Numbered from the stretch's first letter, positions 11,814-25,374 are shown. The stretch: DNA of 64,000 bases from Microcebus murinus (GCF_040939455.1 NC_134106.1:88729001-88793000); one strand, 5' to 3'. A program made the numbers and translations. The notes: generated by a model not told the origin, from the sequence alone.

Positions 11814-12680
11814 CTAACGAGGTGCAGATCTTCACAAAAGATGGAGAAAATCCCCTTTGTGCCTTTTCCATCCTTAAATCTTGATGAACCGGTGCAAAGT
11901 CAAATGCTTAGAGTTTTCTTACTTGATAGGACTGTGGTGGGGAGACAGCAGCTTTAACATAGATTATATGTGAGTTCCAGATAGAGAATTTACAAAAAAT
12001 TGTTTTATATATGTGCTTGCCATTTTTTTCCCCTCCACTCTGTTCCTAATTTAATCTGGCAGCACTTTGTGAAGGTGGGGTAAGAGATAAAGCGTGAGGC
12101 TTGTTTGGGCTGGCTTGCCAAGTGATTTGAAAGGCTTCTGAAGGATTTTGAATGCCATCTTCAAGGTAGCTGGTAGCCCCTGACAGGTTTTAGGCAGTAA
12201 ATTACTTTGTCAAATTTACAATTTAAAAGCTACCTCTGGCTACAACGTGGGAGGTAAATTGGAGTATGCTGAGAATAAAAGCAAGGGGAAGATTTGGGAG
12301 CCTGCTGCTGCTGTCTATGAGAATCACAGCATATCGGAAATAGGAACCGGGATCCTGGGGGGTGGGAATCAGTTCTGGGGAAATCTCTTCCCAACGGTGG
12401 CTTTTGAATAGGGTCTGGCGCCTATCTTGGTTTATTAGTATGTCCCTGACTTCCAGCCCTACCACTCTAAAATGAGGAAGCATATACAAAACTTAACCTG
12501 ATCATAATCTAATTCTGAAATCACAAAAAGGAAAATCACCTTGAGTCTTAGTTTGGCCAGAGGAAGCTCAGTTCAGACTTTGCTGGCTTTTTTTTTTAAG
12601 GGACACACACACACAAAGTCTTTCAACCTGAGAGTCCCTGTGCATTGTAAGCTAATTATGGAACCTGCTGGCGTGATCAC
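11814..12680. other. Unassigned sequence
   Basis: The section 12120-12300 ('aaggattttgaatgccatct', then 'ctacctctggctacaacgtg') resembles a common ancient mammalian repeat I cannot name. No coding signal. Confidence 0.35.
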
Positions 12681-12686
12681 CACGGT

Positions 12687-12919
12687 TGAGTCACCCACTC
12701 CTGCCAGTTCCTAGAATGGACTGCCCTCCTGGGGTGCTGCACCTCCTCTTCCCTAACAGTCCTTGGAAGTGTGCAATGGAATGTGCTGAGGGTGGGGCAG
12801 GAAGCTGAGTCAAATATCTCAGGGAAGCTGAAACACAGATGCAATTTATAAACCTGAGGATTCAGGTCTTAGGTAGGGTTGGGCTGCGCTATCTAAAGTG
12901 GGAAGTGTTGAGTCACTCA
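12687..12919. promoter_or_regulatory. Cluster of three TGAGTCA (AP-1-type) motifs
   Basis: TGAGTCA occurs at 12687-12693, 12806-12812 and 12909-12915. The last lies in the palindrome TGAGTCACTCA. The surrounding sequence is moderately GC-rich and not recognised as a repeat. TGAGTCA is the AP-1 (FOS/JUN) consensus, and spacing of about 100 bp suits an enhancer, but motif content alone does not prove function. Confidence 0.3.
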
Positions 12920-13920
12920 ACTTTGAATAATGACTGGTGGCTCATCCCCCAGGATGCTACTTTAAGTTACAACCAAGGGCTTTGAATCTCAGATTTCTAG
13001 ACACCCAGGTCTTGCATAATACACCTGTTTGATTTATATGATTCAACTCTGCATGCTGGCAAATAATGACATTATAATAATGATGTTGTTGGTAATAACG
13101 ATAATGAAAGAGCGAGAGAGATAGAACATGACAATGAGCAGAGTACAGGTAATTCCACTCCCCCATTTCTCTGCTCCTCTGAATATGTTCCTGATGGAGT
13201 GTGACAAATTAGAGAGAAATCTGCTATTGCTTCGGTTAAGTCTGATTCTTACAAAAAATATTCATTTTTTTCTGCAACATATTCCTTAGAAGGAAACTGA
13301 CAATGTGTTAAATGTATAGGAAATCTTAGTGTTTACCTTAAACTTTGCACCTTCCCAATAGGTGATGTGAACATATATAATTTTAAGTGTTGACTTCAGA
13401 ATCTACCATTATGAAGGCCAGATTAACAGTCTTTTACATATTTGCGACAGACTTTTGGGGTCCCATTCATTTTTAGTATTGCAATTGATTGTCATGAGCT
13501 CTGAATCGGAACAGATAATATTATTTCCATTTTGCAGGTGGGGGACCCCAAAACTCAGAGAGATAAGGAAGTTGTTAACTAATTAATAATTATCAGAACT
13601 ATTGATGAGTGTTTCATGGAAGTACCTTTCACTCCCTGTCTGATGTTCTTTTCCTGAGTCTTGCTTTACAGTCCTGGAGGTTTCACCCTCCATTTGAATA
13701 GATTGAAGTTCGTATATTCCAGGGCATGTTGGCCCTAGGAAAATCAGTTCATAGAGCTCCCACACACTGACTTTTACTAAGTTGTCTATTTAAGGTTTTC
13801 AATCAGAAGCCTAATTCCTTATTTCAGAAATAAACTCCAGGAAATCAAAGTCAGCAAGGGTTAGTAAGAAGAAGAGCCCAAATTCAGGCAGAAGAAGAGC
13901 CCAAATTCAGGCCATCTAAG
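12920..13920. other. Mostly unassigned sequence
   Basis: A short MIR-like trace may lie near 13500-13570 ('tttccattttgcaggt', then 'actcagagagataaggaag'). A local 19-20 bp tandem repeat ('gaagaagagcccaaattcag') occurs twice at about 13868-13907. Otherwise nothing was recognised. Confidence 0.4.
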
Positions 13921-13924
13921 AAAA

Positions 13925-14115
13925 CTGTGGTCTTGACCTGGCTCTACCTCTGATTAGTTTATGTAATCCCAGGAAACTCATATGCCTCAGTTTCCTTACT
14001 ATCACATGGAGAAATAATGTCCCCTGACCTCACAAACAAATGTGTGTAATTTTTAAATGAGATAGCATGCCTGAGACTGTTTTGTAAATGTAAGGTATTT
14101 GATGTGGAAAATCTA
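13925..14115 (+). repeat. MIR
   Basis: Sense MIR core: 'gacctggctctacctctgat', then 'atgcctcagtttccttacta', then 'atgagatagcatgcctgaga'. Confidence 0.7.
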
Positions 14116-14559
14116 TGCACCTGTAAGCGATAAGTTATCCTGAGCTCACTTTGGCTCAGAACTTACCCAACCCTGACTCAGGACCCTGCTAGTCACTCAT
14201 TCATTTATCCTTCCATTCCTTATGTATTTAATGAAAACCTATTCTGTAAAGAACTAATATATGAAAATGAAAAACAAAGTTTCTGCCTCAAAACTTATGG
14301 TCTAGCAGAAAAGTATACCCACAAATAAGCTACTTAAAAATTAGTTATTATGTGTGTCTATGGGTGGGTGTGGGTGTGGGTACATGAATTTCTTAAGGAC
14401 AAACCTTGATGACCTGGTGGGACATAGCTAATCATACTGGCAAGGCTTTCTAGAGGAGGCCACCTTTGCATGGAATCTGTAGGACAAACAGAATAATCCA
14501 GATAAAGCAGAAAGGAAATGAGTCACAGTAGAAAATAATTCCTGCCACCTTTCCTACAA
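14116..14559. other. Unassigned sequence
   Basis: Looks like an old degraded interspersed repeat ('tcattcatttatccttccat', then 'caaaacttatggtctagcag'), but the family is uncertain. A short TGGGTG-rich stretch lies near 14351-14381. Confidence 0.35.
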
Positions 14560-14790
14560 GTAGTGATACCTGAGTAGTAGGTTGGAGTTTTCTGTGCACT
14601 ATGCCCTTGAATCTTCACAAGCTTCCTGGCAAGTAGGTATTGTGTATCCACTGTTTATAGGACAAGAACAGAAGCACATTCAGGTAAAATAACGTTACTG
14701 GACTACTCAGCTGTGAGTGGCTGGGATTTGTAACCAGGTCTTTGTGAGGTCTAAGGCCATCGTATTTACCACTATGATTCAAAACTCCCA
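14560..14790 (-). repeat. MIR
   Basis: Reverse-complement MIR order: 'ttgaatcttcacaagcttcc', then 'caggtaaaataacgttactg', then 'actcagctgtgagtggctgg', then 'gtaaccaggtc'. Confidence 0.65.
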
Positions 14791-14880
14791 AGCCGAGACT
14801 CTAATAATGTCTTATCTAGAATCAGACAGTTAGAAAGTGGTTAAGCTGGAAATCACACCCAGTTCTATAAAGCCCCAAAC

Positions 14881-14881
14881 T

Positions 14882-14924
<43 letters not shown>

Positions 14925-14929
14925 TTTTT
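14881..14929. repeat. (TTTA)n microsatellite, tail of the adjacent Alu
   Basis: About twelve TTTA units directly abut the 3' end of the antisense Alu, so the microsatellite grew from its poly-A tail. Confidence 0.95.
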
Positions 14930-15246
14930 GAGACAGAGTCTTGCTATGTTGCCCAGGCTAGAGTGAGTGCCATGGCATCAGCCTCGCTCACAGCAACGTC
15001 AAACTCCTAGGCTCAGGCAATCCTCCTGCCTCAGCCTCCTGAGTAGCTGCTACTACAGGCATGCGCCACCATGCCGGGCTAATTTTTTCTATATATTTTA
15101 GTTGGCCAATTAATTTCTTTCTATTTATAGCAGAGACGGGGTCTCTCTCTTGCTCAGGCTGGTTTTGAACTCCTGACCTCGAGCAATCCGCCTATCTCAG
15201 CCTCCCAGAGTGCTAGGATTACAGGCGGGAGCCGCCACGCCCAGCC
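14930..15246 (-). repeat. Full-length lemur-type Alu
   Basis: An antisense dimeric Alu with the strepsirrhine linker 'ttggccaattaatttctttc' between arms. The flanking segments CCCAAACTTTATT (14874-14886) and CCCAAATTTTATT (15248-15260) form a 13-bp target-site duplication with one mismatch. This copy is one basis for calling the source a lemur-like primate. Confidence 0.95.
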
Positions 15247-15341
15247 TCCCAAATTTTATTCCTTCATGTTTCTGCTGTTCTGGAAATACATGCGCAAATG
15301 CTAGAATTTGAGAACAATCCTTTTTGGAGACAAGGACCATT

Positions 15342-15798
15342 CTGTTAGTTTGCTAGCCTTCCGGTGACAAAGTACCATAGACTAGGTAGCTAAAACAACA
15401 GAAATGTATTGCTTCACAGTTCCAGAAGCCAGAAGTTCCAGACGAGGTGTCAATAGGGTTGGCTCATTCTGAGGGGCATGAGGGAAAATCAGTTCCGAGC
15501 CTCTCTACCTTTGGATGGTTTGCTGGCAGTATCTGGTGTTCTTTACCTTGCAAGTGGCATCACCCAGATCCCTGCTTTCATCTTCACATGGTATTCCCCC
15601 TGTGTCAGTGTCTCTGTGTCTAAATTTCCTAATATGACACTATCATCTGGATTAGGGGTCTAGTGTACTCCAGCTGGACCTCAACTTAACTACATATATC
15701 TGCAGTGACCTTGTTTCCAAATACAGCCACATTCTGAGGTATTGGGTACGCGGACATCAACGTATAAATTTGGGGGACGCAGTTAGATCTCTATCAGT
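15342..15798 (-). repeat. MLT1-type (MaLR/ERVL) LTR
   Basis: The + strand begins 'gacaaagtaccatagactag', continues with 'cagaaatgtattgcttcaca' and ends with 'aaatttgggggacgcagtta'. This is the MLT1/MST LTR pattern read from 3' to 5'. It is a solo LTR with no internal region beside it. Confidence 0.8.
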
Positions 15799-16600
15799 CA
15801 CCCATTCATTGTTAAGGCATCCAATTCATGTGGAGAAGCTGCAGGAAATTCAGGCTGAGAGACAAATGGGGGGAGTTGGTTCTGTACATAATGGTGAACA
15901 AAATTTTCTCTCTGCAAAGAGAAGAATCAGGCTGCAAGCCCTGGGCTGCTGCAGTTTCCGTTAAAGTAAGAGTGCTACCCTTAAGCATAGAACAGCCTTG
16001 TTTACTCCCCTTCATAGCATCCAGGAGAACACAAGCAGGAGACCTTGACTGACAGCGATTATGCATAATTGACTAAGCAAGGATCTGGCTGCTAGCCTGC
16101 GCTGCCTCTGCGTAGAAGATCCTCATGGGGGCGCTGTTCCAGGATTTCACCTGCTAGGCCCAACCCTGGGCCACCTGTGTATCTTGAATCATTCATTAGC
16201 AGGTGTCCTCATCTCAACTTGCAAAACAGAGTGTCTTAAGCAAGGAAGAACTCTCTGTGGAAAAGTGACATGATGCCTCCAGTAAAGATGTGTGAGAGAC
16301 AGACCATGATCAGGTTCAGGCTTTGGGGCAAAGAGAATTAATGAGCTTCAGTTGGAGTGACACCCCGGCTTTCTATTGTCAGGACATCACCCCGAATTAC
16401 CCCTCATCTTCTGTCTCCCACAGAAGGCCTCGCTGGCAAGCTGGATTTGAGTCACTATCATTATCCTTGGAACAGACTTTCTCACAGTTCTCTTTTGCAG
16501 ACGGTTACATACTAGGGTTAATTTTAGATATCACCAACTTGCAGTTTATTTCGGGTTCTAGAAGTTTACATTTAGGTCTCCTAAAACGCACAACCTGCAG
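15799..16600. other. Unassigned sequence
   Basis: Overlapping short frames on both strands at 15770-16643 have no domain. No repeat or RNA gene recognised. Confidence 0.4.
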
Positions 16601-16604
16601 GAGT

Positions 16605-16641
16605 ATGTGGGGTGTGTGTGTGTATGTGTGTATGTGTGTGT
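16605..16641. repeat. Imperfect (TG)n repeat
   Basis: Alternating TG broken by TATG units. Confidence 0.85.
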
Positions 16642-16850
16642 GAAACTCATCGACTTTCTTTAATAACTCTGAATATGAGTTATTTCAGAATATTTTCAAT
16701 GGATTGCTAATTTTGTGCCAAAGTGAAAATGAAATTTTAAAGCAAAAGAACTTACAGAGGAATTGCAGAGCTCTTTTGCTTTTCACCACATTCTTTCTGC
16801 TTGTGACTTTTCAATTGTGATTTTTTTTTTTACCACATATATACATTATA

Positions 16851-16878
16851 GTGTGTGTGTGTGTGTGTGTGTGTGTGT
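16851..16878. repeat. (GT)14 dinucleotide repeat
   Basis: Uninterrupted GT array. Confidence 0.95.
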
Positions 16879-16924
16879 ATTTGGCCACATTTTAATTTCT
16901 AAAACTTTATTTTTGGTCATAAGA

Positions 16925-17125
16925 AACAGCATTGATTGAGCATGCTATGTCCTAGTCTTCATAACCATTTTGTAGGTTAGTTTAGTTTCTTAGAAATTAG
17001 AAATCAGAGGCTCAGAGAGACGAGATAACTTGCTGACAGGCTGTGCAGCATGAGAGTTTCACAGTGGGCATTGAGATTGTGCTTCTTTGTTTCAAGGCTT
17101 GTGCTGTTTCCATTACCCACCGTGG
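16925..17125 (-). repeat. MIR
   Basis: Reverse-complement MIR: 'attgattgagcatgctatgt', then 'atcagaggctcagagagacg', then 'gataacttgctgacaggctg'. A G-run of about ten lies just downstream near 17125-17135. Confidence 0.65.
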
Positions 17126-17452
17126 GGGGGGGGTGCAGTTTGCCATAGGTACTGCACGATGGGGGCTCCCAAATGACCCCTGTGTGTCATAGTATGGAGT
17201 TGAGTGAACCTATTTGATAGGAAGAATCTTTAGGGCAGTGGAGAAAGTCAAAATACAGATGACTCAGCCCTAGTCAACTGAATCATAATCTTTGAGGGAG
17301 AGGCCTGGGAATGCAGATTTTCTGAACATACCCCACAAGACTGTGATGATTGACCAATGATGTGATATACAGACACAATAGGGCAATCATTAGACTTGCC
17401 TTTCATGAGTGCCTGGGCTTTTCTTTTGGTGCTGGCTCTGTCATTAGCTGGG

Positions 17453-17490
17453 TTGTTTTGTTTGTTTGTTTGTTTTGTTTTGTTTTGTTT
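17453..17490. repeat. (TTTG)n/(TTTTG)n repeat
   Basis: Tandem TTTG and TTTTG units. Confidence 0.9.
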
Positions 17491-17640
17491 TCTTTTTAGC
17501 AAGACAGTTAATCTTTCTGGGTCTTAAGTCTGCATTTGTAAAATAAGGACAAAAATCATTTCATTGTGTGGATAATGTGATATCAAATGTCTGAAAGCAC
17601 TTTACAGCCTATAATAAAGTATAAATGACAGCTATTAGTA
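17491..17640 (+). repeat. MIR fragment
   Basis: 'agttaatctttctgggtctt', then 'ctgcatttgtaaaataagga', then 'ctgaaagcactttacagcct' fits the 3' half of sense MIR. Confidence 0.6.
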
Positions 17641-18920
17641 TTCCTGAACAGACTTAGAGTGAACTTTTGCTTATTGAATCACATTTTTTCCCCAGTAAGT
17701 TTCACCATTTCAATGAAGTGTTCAAAAATGGGGAAAAAAAATCTTTGCCCTAACGTGGAATAAGAATAACATTTAAGAATAGCTTAATACTGGACTCGAA
17801 AAGGATTTATTTGTTATGGTTCCATAGTTTATGTGCTTGCCATTTTCCCTCAATACTTTAGCAAAGAATTAATCACATTCAAAATCAATCCACTTGCACT
17901 TTGCACATATTTTAAATATCTGTCAAAACAAATAGAACCAAGTCAACAAATATTTTTCTTAACACTGCTACTGACCACAGTTTCATTACCAATGTCACAT
18001 TTAACCTTCAAACGGCAAGCCCAGAGTCTCCTAATTCCTGAGTCAATCTTGGCAAAGCCTGACATTATAGTAGGAACCTTGGCTAGATGGGATCCAGAAT
18101 TGATTATCTGTCCAAACCTGGAGATGTGATATTAATTTTCCTGGTAAGACTCCAAATGTACAGGAGTAAGCTTCTTTGTCTACTTTCTGAGCCCACCTCC
18201 CCACTGGCCTCTAAATGTTCTTGGGTTTCCTGATTTATCTTTCAAATTTTGCCTGAATATAAATTTCTTGGGTATGGCTCAGACTTCCAAAATCTAGCTC
18301 TCATCACCCCATTTCTCTGAAGCATCATGCCACATCTTTAACCCCTGGCATCCCCTTAGATGAAATCCTTTTCCAAATTAGACAGGCTGCCTTGAATAAG
18401 AACCAGCCTTACCTCCAAGACCAGACTTCTCAGATACTCTTTCCAAATTCTCCTGGACTACATTATGCCCTGGATCCCACCTCTTCTCATTCACTGAAGT
18501 TCATGGCTTCAGCAATTCTTCCCTCTACTGTGTCATCGCTGTTTGTCCTTTTGATTAGAATATACCCATCACATACCAGTATGCAGTGTTATCATAAAAC
18601 AACAGGACAAAATCTATGATTTCCTAGGCCTTCTGGCTACAGTACCTTTCACTGGGTTTGTTTGCAGTAAAACATGTAAAACATGTTTTCTTTATTCCCT
18701 CTTTATGTTCACTTCTTTTTTCTTGAACCTATTATCCTACCAAAACACAAAATATTCTTGTTATTCTCTACCCAATGCCCTCTCTATTCCTAAGGCCAGT
18801 GGCTAATAGTCAGTCCTCTCCTTTTATATCCTATCAGTAGTATAGCACAGGATTCATCTCATCATAAACTATTTTCTTTATTTAGTTCTCAAGATACCAC
18901 TACCCATACCATTTTAATTC
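17641..18920. other. Unassigned sequence
   Basis: Moderately pyrimidine-rich. Frames of 98 codons (17833-18129) and 75 codons (18392-18619) carry no recognisable domain. Possibly old L2-like debris around 18170-18630, not demonstrable by eye. Confidence 0.35.
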
Positions 18921-19057
18921 ACAATTTTTGCTCCAGCACCATTTATTGAAAAGACGAACAGTTCTTCACAAAATTGTCTTACATTTATTGAAAATAAATT
19001 GACCATATATAAGTAGATCCATTTCAATTCCATTGATCATATGTCTATCCCTTAACC

Positions 19058-20066
19058 CAGAGCTCAGCAAAATCTGTCAATTGCCCCTTCTTTTTTTTTT
19101 ATTTCAGCATATTATGGGGGTACAAATTTTAAGGATTCAATAAATGCCCTTTCCCTCCCTCCCCCCACATGTCTGAGTTTCCAGCATGAACATCCCCCAG
19201 ATGGTGCACATCTCACTCATTATGTATGTATATATCCACCCTCCTTCCCCCTCCCACCTGCCCAATACCCTATTATTGTAGTACCTATGTGTCCACTTAG
19301 GTGCTGCTCAGTTAATACCAGTTTGCTGGTGAGTATATGTGGTGCTTGTTTTTCCATTCTTGGGATACTTCATAGTAGTATGGGTTCCAGCTCTAACCAG
19401 GAAGATATAAGATGTGTTATAACGCCGTTGTTTCTTAGAGCTGAATAGTACTCCATGGAATACATATACCACATTTTATTAATCCATTCTTGAATTGATG
19501 GGCACTTGAGCTGTTTCCACAGCCTTGCAATTATGAATTGTGCTGCTATAAACATTCGAGTGCAGGTGTCTTTTTTATAGAGTGTCATTGGATCTTTTGG
19601 GTAGATGCCCAGCAATGGGATTGCTGGATCAAATGGTAGATCCACTTGTATCGCTTTAAGGTATCTCCATATTGCTTTCCACAGAGGTTGAACTAGTTTG
19701 CAGTCCCACCAGCAGTGTAGGAGTGTTCCTCTCTCTGTGCATCCATGCCAGCATTTATTGTTTGGAGACTAAATGCTCCTTCTTATATGATCCATAAATT
19801 AAGGGGTTTTTTTTTACATTTTTAAATGATAAAAAAGTCAAAAGAAGAATCTTCATGACATTTGAAAATTCTATGAAATTCAAACTTTAGTTTTCATAAA
19901 GTTTTATTTGAATATAGCTATGCTTATTTGCATATATTATTGCCTATGGCTACTTTCACACTAAATGACACAGCAGGTGTGACAAAGAACCTATGGCCCA
20001 CAGAGCCTCACATATTTACTCTTGTAAATTATTTACTTATGTAAATAAAACATTTGCTAATCTCTG
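19058..20066 (-). mobile_element. hAT-Charlie element split by a young L1
   Basis: The same family as the element at 10160-10382, in antisense. Its ends 'cagagctcagcaaaatctg' and '...catttgctaatctctg' form an imperfect inverted repeat. Flanking octamers CCTTAACC (19050-19057) and CTTTAACT (20067-20074) match at six of eight positions. The young L1 at 19091-19770 sits inside it. Confidence 0.7.
19091..19770 (-). mobile_element. Young 5'-truncated L1 (lemur-type 3' end)
   Basis: The poly-T at 19091-19100 followed by 'cagcatattatgggggtaca' marks the 3' end. The copy stops at 'tttggagact', so only the ORF2 C-terminus (minus-strand frame 19370-19645, 91 codons, containing LLGIYPKD and [15 protein letters not shown]) and the 3' UTR remain. 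Flanking GCCCCTTCTT (19083-19092) and GCTCCTTCTT (19775-19784) form a target duplication with one mismatch. Four extra bases (aaat) lie at the truncation junction. Confidence 0.9.
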
Positions 20067-21175
20067 CTTTAACTCATTCTGCACAGTCTTGATTACTATT
20101 AACATTACAGGAAGTTTTGAAATCAGGGAGTGTGAGTCCTCCAATTTTGTTCATTATTAGAATTGTTTTGCCTATTTCAGCTACTTTAATTTTTCATATA
20201 AATTTTAAAATTAGTTTCTCAATTGACAAAATTTACCTGTTGGGACTTTGATTTGATTGTATTGAATCTGTAGGTCAATTTGGATAGAATTGACATCTGA
20301 ACAATATTGAGTCTTCCAATTCATAATCAAGGTATATTTCTTTTTTTTTCCTAGATGTACTTTGGTTACTTTCATCAACATTTATACTTTTTAGCATATA
20401 AATCATACATGTATTTTCATATGTTTTTACCTAATAAGAATTTCTGATTCAAAGCTATTGTAAACAGTACTGTTTTGTAAATTTTTATTTCCATTTATTT
20501 ACTGGTAGTATAGAGAAATGCAATAGTGCAATTTACTTTCCTATATTAACCTTGTATCCTATGAGCTTACTAAAATCATTTATTACTTCCAACATGTTTT
20601 TGTATATTCTTTGGGGTTTTTTTCTTTTTATGTAGACAACCATCTTGTCTGCAAAGAGAAATAGGTTTATTTATACCTTTCCAATTGGCATAGCTTTTAT
20701 TTTCTTTTTTGAATGATTGAATTTGGCAAAAACACCAGTACAATGTTCAAAAGGAATTGAGAAAGCAGACATACTTGCCTGAAAACATTCAGTCTTTACC
20801 ATTTAGAATGATGTTAGCTAGAGGGCTTTTGTAGGTACTCCACCAGATTTGATAAAGTTTGCTTTATTATCTAGTTTGCTGGAAGTTTTTAACATAAATG
20901 GGTGTTGCATTTTATGAAATGCTTTGTTGCATTTCTTGAGATAATCATATTTTGTATTTAGAGAGATAATTGAGATAATCATATTTTTGTATTTTGTATT
21001 AATTTTCCAATTAATATGGAAAATTACATTGATTGGTTATCAAGTGTTGAACAAAACTTACACTTCTGAGAAAAACCAATCAGTCATAATATATTATTCT
21101 TTGTATATATTGCTGGATTTGATTTGGTAGCATTTTTTGAGGGTTTTTGCATCTATATTGTAAGGGACAGTGGCC

Positions 21176-21873
21176 TGTTTTAGTTAGGGTTCTTTAGAGA
21201 ACCACAACTATTTTAATTTAGGATCTTTAAAATGGAGAACATCCCTTCAATAATTAGCAGAGACACAAATTGAAATAAAGATTTTATCAGTGATAAGCCC
21301 TGGGGGTACATGGCACACTCGGGGGTTACATGGAGATCATGGAGCACATGAGGAGTAGGGTCGGCATATAGAACAAAGCTTTTGTTGGCATCCAGGACAT
21401 TACCTGAGCAGATTTTTCAGGAGGAGCCCTAATTGATGAGTTTAAAGTAAGCATGTACAAGTTCCACGGAACCACATGATGGCTGAGAGGTTGTCACTGT
21501 GGCATATCTAAAAAGGCCATGCAGAGTGTGGGGCTTAGAGGGACCATTCACAAAGGCTGTATGGGGAAGTGGTCACCAGCAGACAGATATCTGGATTGAC
21601 TGCAATGAGGGACTGGGAGGAGATATAGAGCTACAAATTGTGTCAATGGTGACTGACTATGCCCTGCTTCTGGTATAAGACAGTTAAACTTATATTCAAA
21701 ATTCATGCCAAGGCAACACAAAATTATCAAAATTCATTTCTTTGCTCAGTTTTCTGACTCAAATACTAATCTCTTCCAGAACACCCCCACCAACATACAA
21801 GAAATAATGTTTTCCAGCTATCTTGGCATTCATTAGCCCGGTCAAGTTGACACATTAAATTAACTATCATATG
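21176..21873 (-). repeat. ERVL-type (MLT2-like) LTR
   Basis: The + strand starts 'tagttagggttctttagaga' and ends 'gtcaagttgacacattaaat' followed by 'taactatcata'. These are the reversed 3' and 5' ends of MLT2-type LTRs. The middle is diverged. It interrupts the surrounding old L1. Confidence 0.7.
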
Positions 21874-21879
21874 GACTGT

Positions 21880-21880
<1 letters not shown>

Positions 21881-21934
<54 letters not shown>
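21881..21934. repeat. (TAGA)n microsatellite
   Basis: About thirteen uninterrupted TAGA units at the LTR/L1 boundary. Confidence 0.95.
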
Positions 21935-22080
21935 TCTTTATCTAGTTTTGGTTATAGGGTAGTGCTGGCTTTATTGAGTTTACTCATCTGGTTTCTGGAT
22001 GAATTGTAATAGAAGTAATATTAATTCCTTAAATGTTTTATAGATTTGTCACTTAATCCATTTGGGAAATGGGAACAAAA

Positions 22081-22094
22081 GAGAGAGAGAGAGA

Positions 22095-22183
<89 letters not shown>

Positions 22184-22196
22184 AAAGAAAGAAAAA
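22081..22196. repeat. (GA)n(GAAA)n microsatellite
   Basis: A GA block passes into more than twenty AAAG units, all purine on the + strand. The 88-codon frame across it (22046-22312) is a repeat artefact. Confidence 0.95.
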
Positions 22197-22329
22197 GCAA
22201 GTCTACTTGTCATAGAGCCCAAGTCAGAATAACTTCAGAATTGGAAATTTTCCATAATGCATACATATATCAAAACATCATGCTTTACACAATAAACATA
22301 TGCAATTTTTAGTTGCCAATGAAAAGAAT

Positions 22330-23656
<1,327 letters not shown>

Positions 23657-23831
23657 TAGAATCCACATTTACTTTGATTTTTAGTTCTTTTTTTTTTTTC
23701 ATTCTCACAACCATCTTTGAAATTTTGTTTGTTGTCTCTTGTTCTTCTCTGGTAATTAAATAATGGGGGAAAAATTCTGTGGGGATGTTATATCTAAATC
23801 CTGAATGTTGTAAACATAAAACTCTATTACA

Positions 23832-24168
<337 letters not shown>

Positions 24169-24429
24169 CCTCTATTATTTTGTGACTCAGCAAATAGGTA
24201 TGATAATAATCCATTGAATTACTTTTATCTTTGTTACAAACTATTTTTCTCTAATGCCCACAAACATAACTGTTTTTATGTAAATTTATTGACAAAAAAG
24301 TTCAGTCTATATAGCTTTGTGTGAGTTGTACAATTTTTTTCATAATTTTTCCTTGGATTTTTAATAAATTTTACATTTACAAAGTTAATTTGAGGTATCT
24401 GCCAGAAAAAAATCTTAAAAGAAAAATAT

Positions 24430-24570
24430 TTTGAGTGGTAATTAGATGAATTGGGTACAATTGTGCCACTAACTAGCTAAACAACCTTGGGAAAATCTCT
24501 ACCACTGTAAGTGACTAAAGTTGCCTCTTCTATTATATGAGAGGATGGATTAAAATAAACAACAGGAAGA
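24430..24570 (+). repeat. MIR fragment
   Basis: 'tgtgccactaactagctaaa', then 'caaccttgggaaaatctcta', then 'gttgcctcttctattatatg' follows the sense MIR core. Confidence 0.6.
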
Positions 24571-25350
24571 ACTTATTTTTATGCTCAGTGTATCTCCTGA
24601 TATTCACCCAGGTAAGAGTTATTAAGGGGTAAAATGGTTTGACATATTAAAATTAACTTTGACTGTGCTGAAGTTTAGAGATGTCCACCGTAGACTTTTA
24701 GAAAGTCGTCACTAAAACTTAAGAGGGAGATCTGGGTAGAAAACACAGAGAAATAATAGGATATGTTAAATGTCTTATTTCATTGTCTTTTCATATATAA
24801 TTGGTGTCAGAAAGTTTGATTGATGCTTAATATTCTTTCCTTTGTAAGTGACTTTAAAAAAAAAACATGGATGCTAAAAGATTTTTCTTTTCTTCTAAAA
24901 TAATTACTTTATAATATGCCTTGTTATTGACCGCAATGGATCAAATTTACCACGTATGTGGTGTGTACTTAATGTAGTGCCAAGTAAAAATAAAATTTTT
25001 ATTTTATTTCAGGAAAATTTACAAAATTATAATTTTGAAATTTATGTTGTATTCCTTTCATTTCCTTCCAAACCAAACACCTATTAAATATTTGTTAGAT
25101 CTTTATCTTACATAAGGATAATGTTTTCCTTGAGTCTTATTTATTTCTAAATAAGAAATAGATTTCTTTTTGGCTTTAACATTTTCCACATTTATTTCTT
25201 CTATTTTATAAGACATGATCTATGTTTGTTTAGTCATGTGTTGCTTCTAGTTAACTATTCATTTATGAAATATTGTTTTTAAAAATTATTTCATGAGTTC
25301 TGTCATTTCTCTTTTCAAGTCTTCTTTTCCTTCAATCACATCATTTATGA
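24571..25350. other. AT-rich sequence, possibly old L1/HAL1-like
   Basis: The section 25080-25350 and the section beginning at 31492 read as one continuous old sequence when the L1 insertion between them is removed. Its style ('tctcttttcaagtcttcttt') is like an antisense L1/HAL1 ORF1 region. The assignment is tentative. Confidence 0.35.
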
Positions 25351-25365
25351 CCTTTTTCTACTTTT
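25351..25365. repeat. Target-site duplication of the 25.4-31.5 kb L1 (3' side)
   Basis: CCTTTTTCTACTTTT is identical to 31477-31491 (15 of 15). It runs into the poly-T that ends the inserted sequence. Confidence 0.92.
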
Positions 25366-25374
25366 TTTTTTTTT

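Larger units (their letters stand above)
18925..22045 (-). repeat. Old antisense L1 fragment, heavily interrupted
   Basis: Pieces at 18925-19049, 20075-21175 and 21935-22045 join into an ordered L1 ORF2 reverse-transcriptase region read in antisense. It begins with 'ccagcaccatttattgaaaa' and continues with 'ttgtattgaatctgtaggtc' and 'tctgcaaagagaaataggtt'. A hAT element, a young L1 and an ERVL-type LTR are inserted in it. Reading frames are destroyed. Confidence 0.8.

Noticed and set aside
21881..22196. Tandem repeats considered as a CRISPR-like or satellite array
   Set aside because: They are simple tetranucleotide microsatellites without spacers, in a primate genome.
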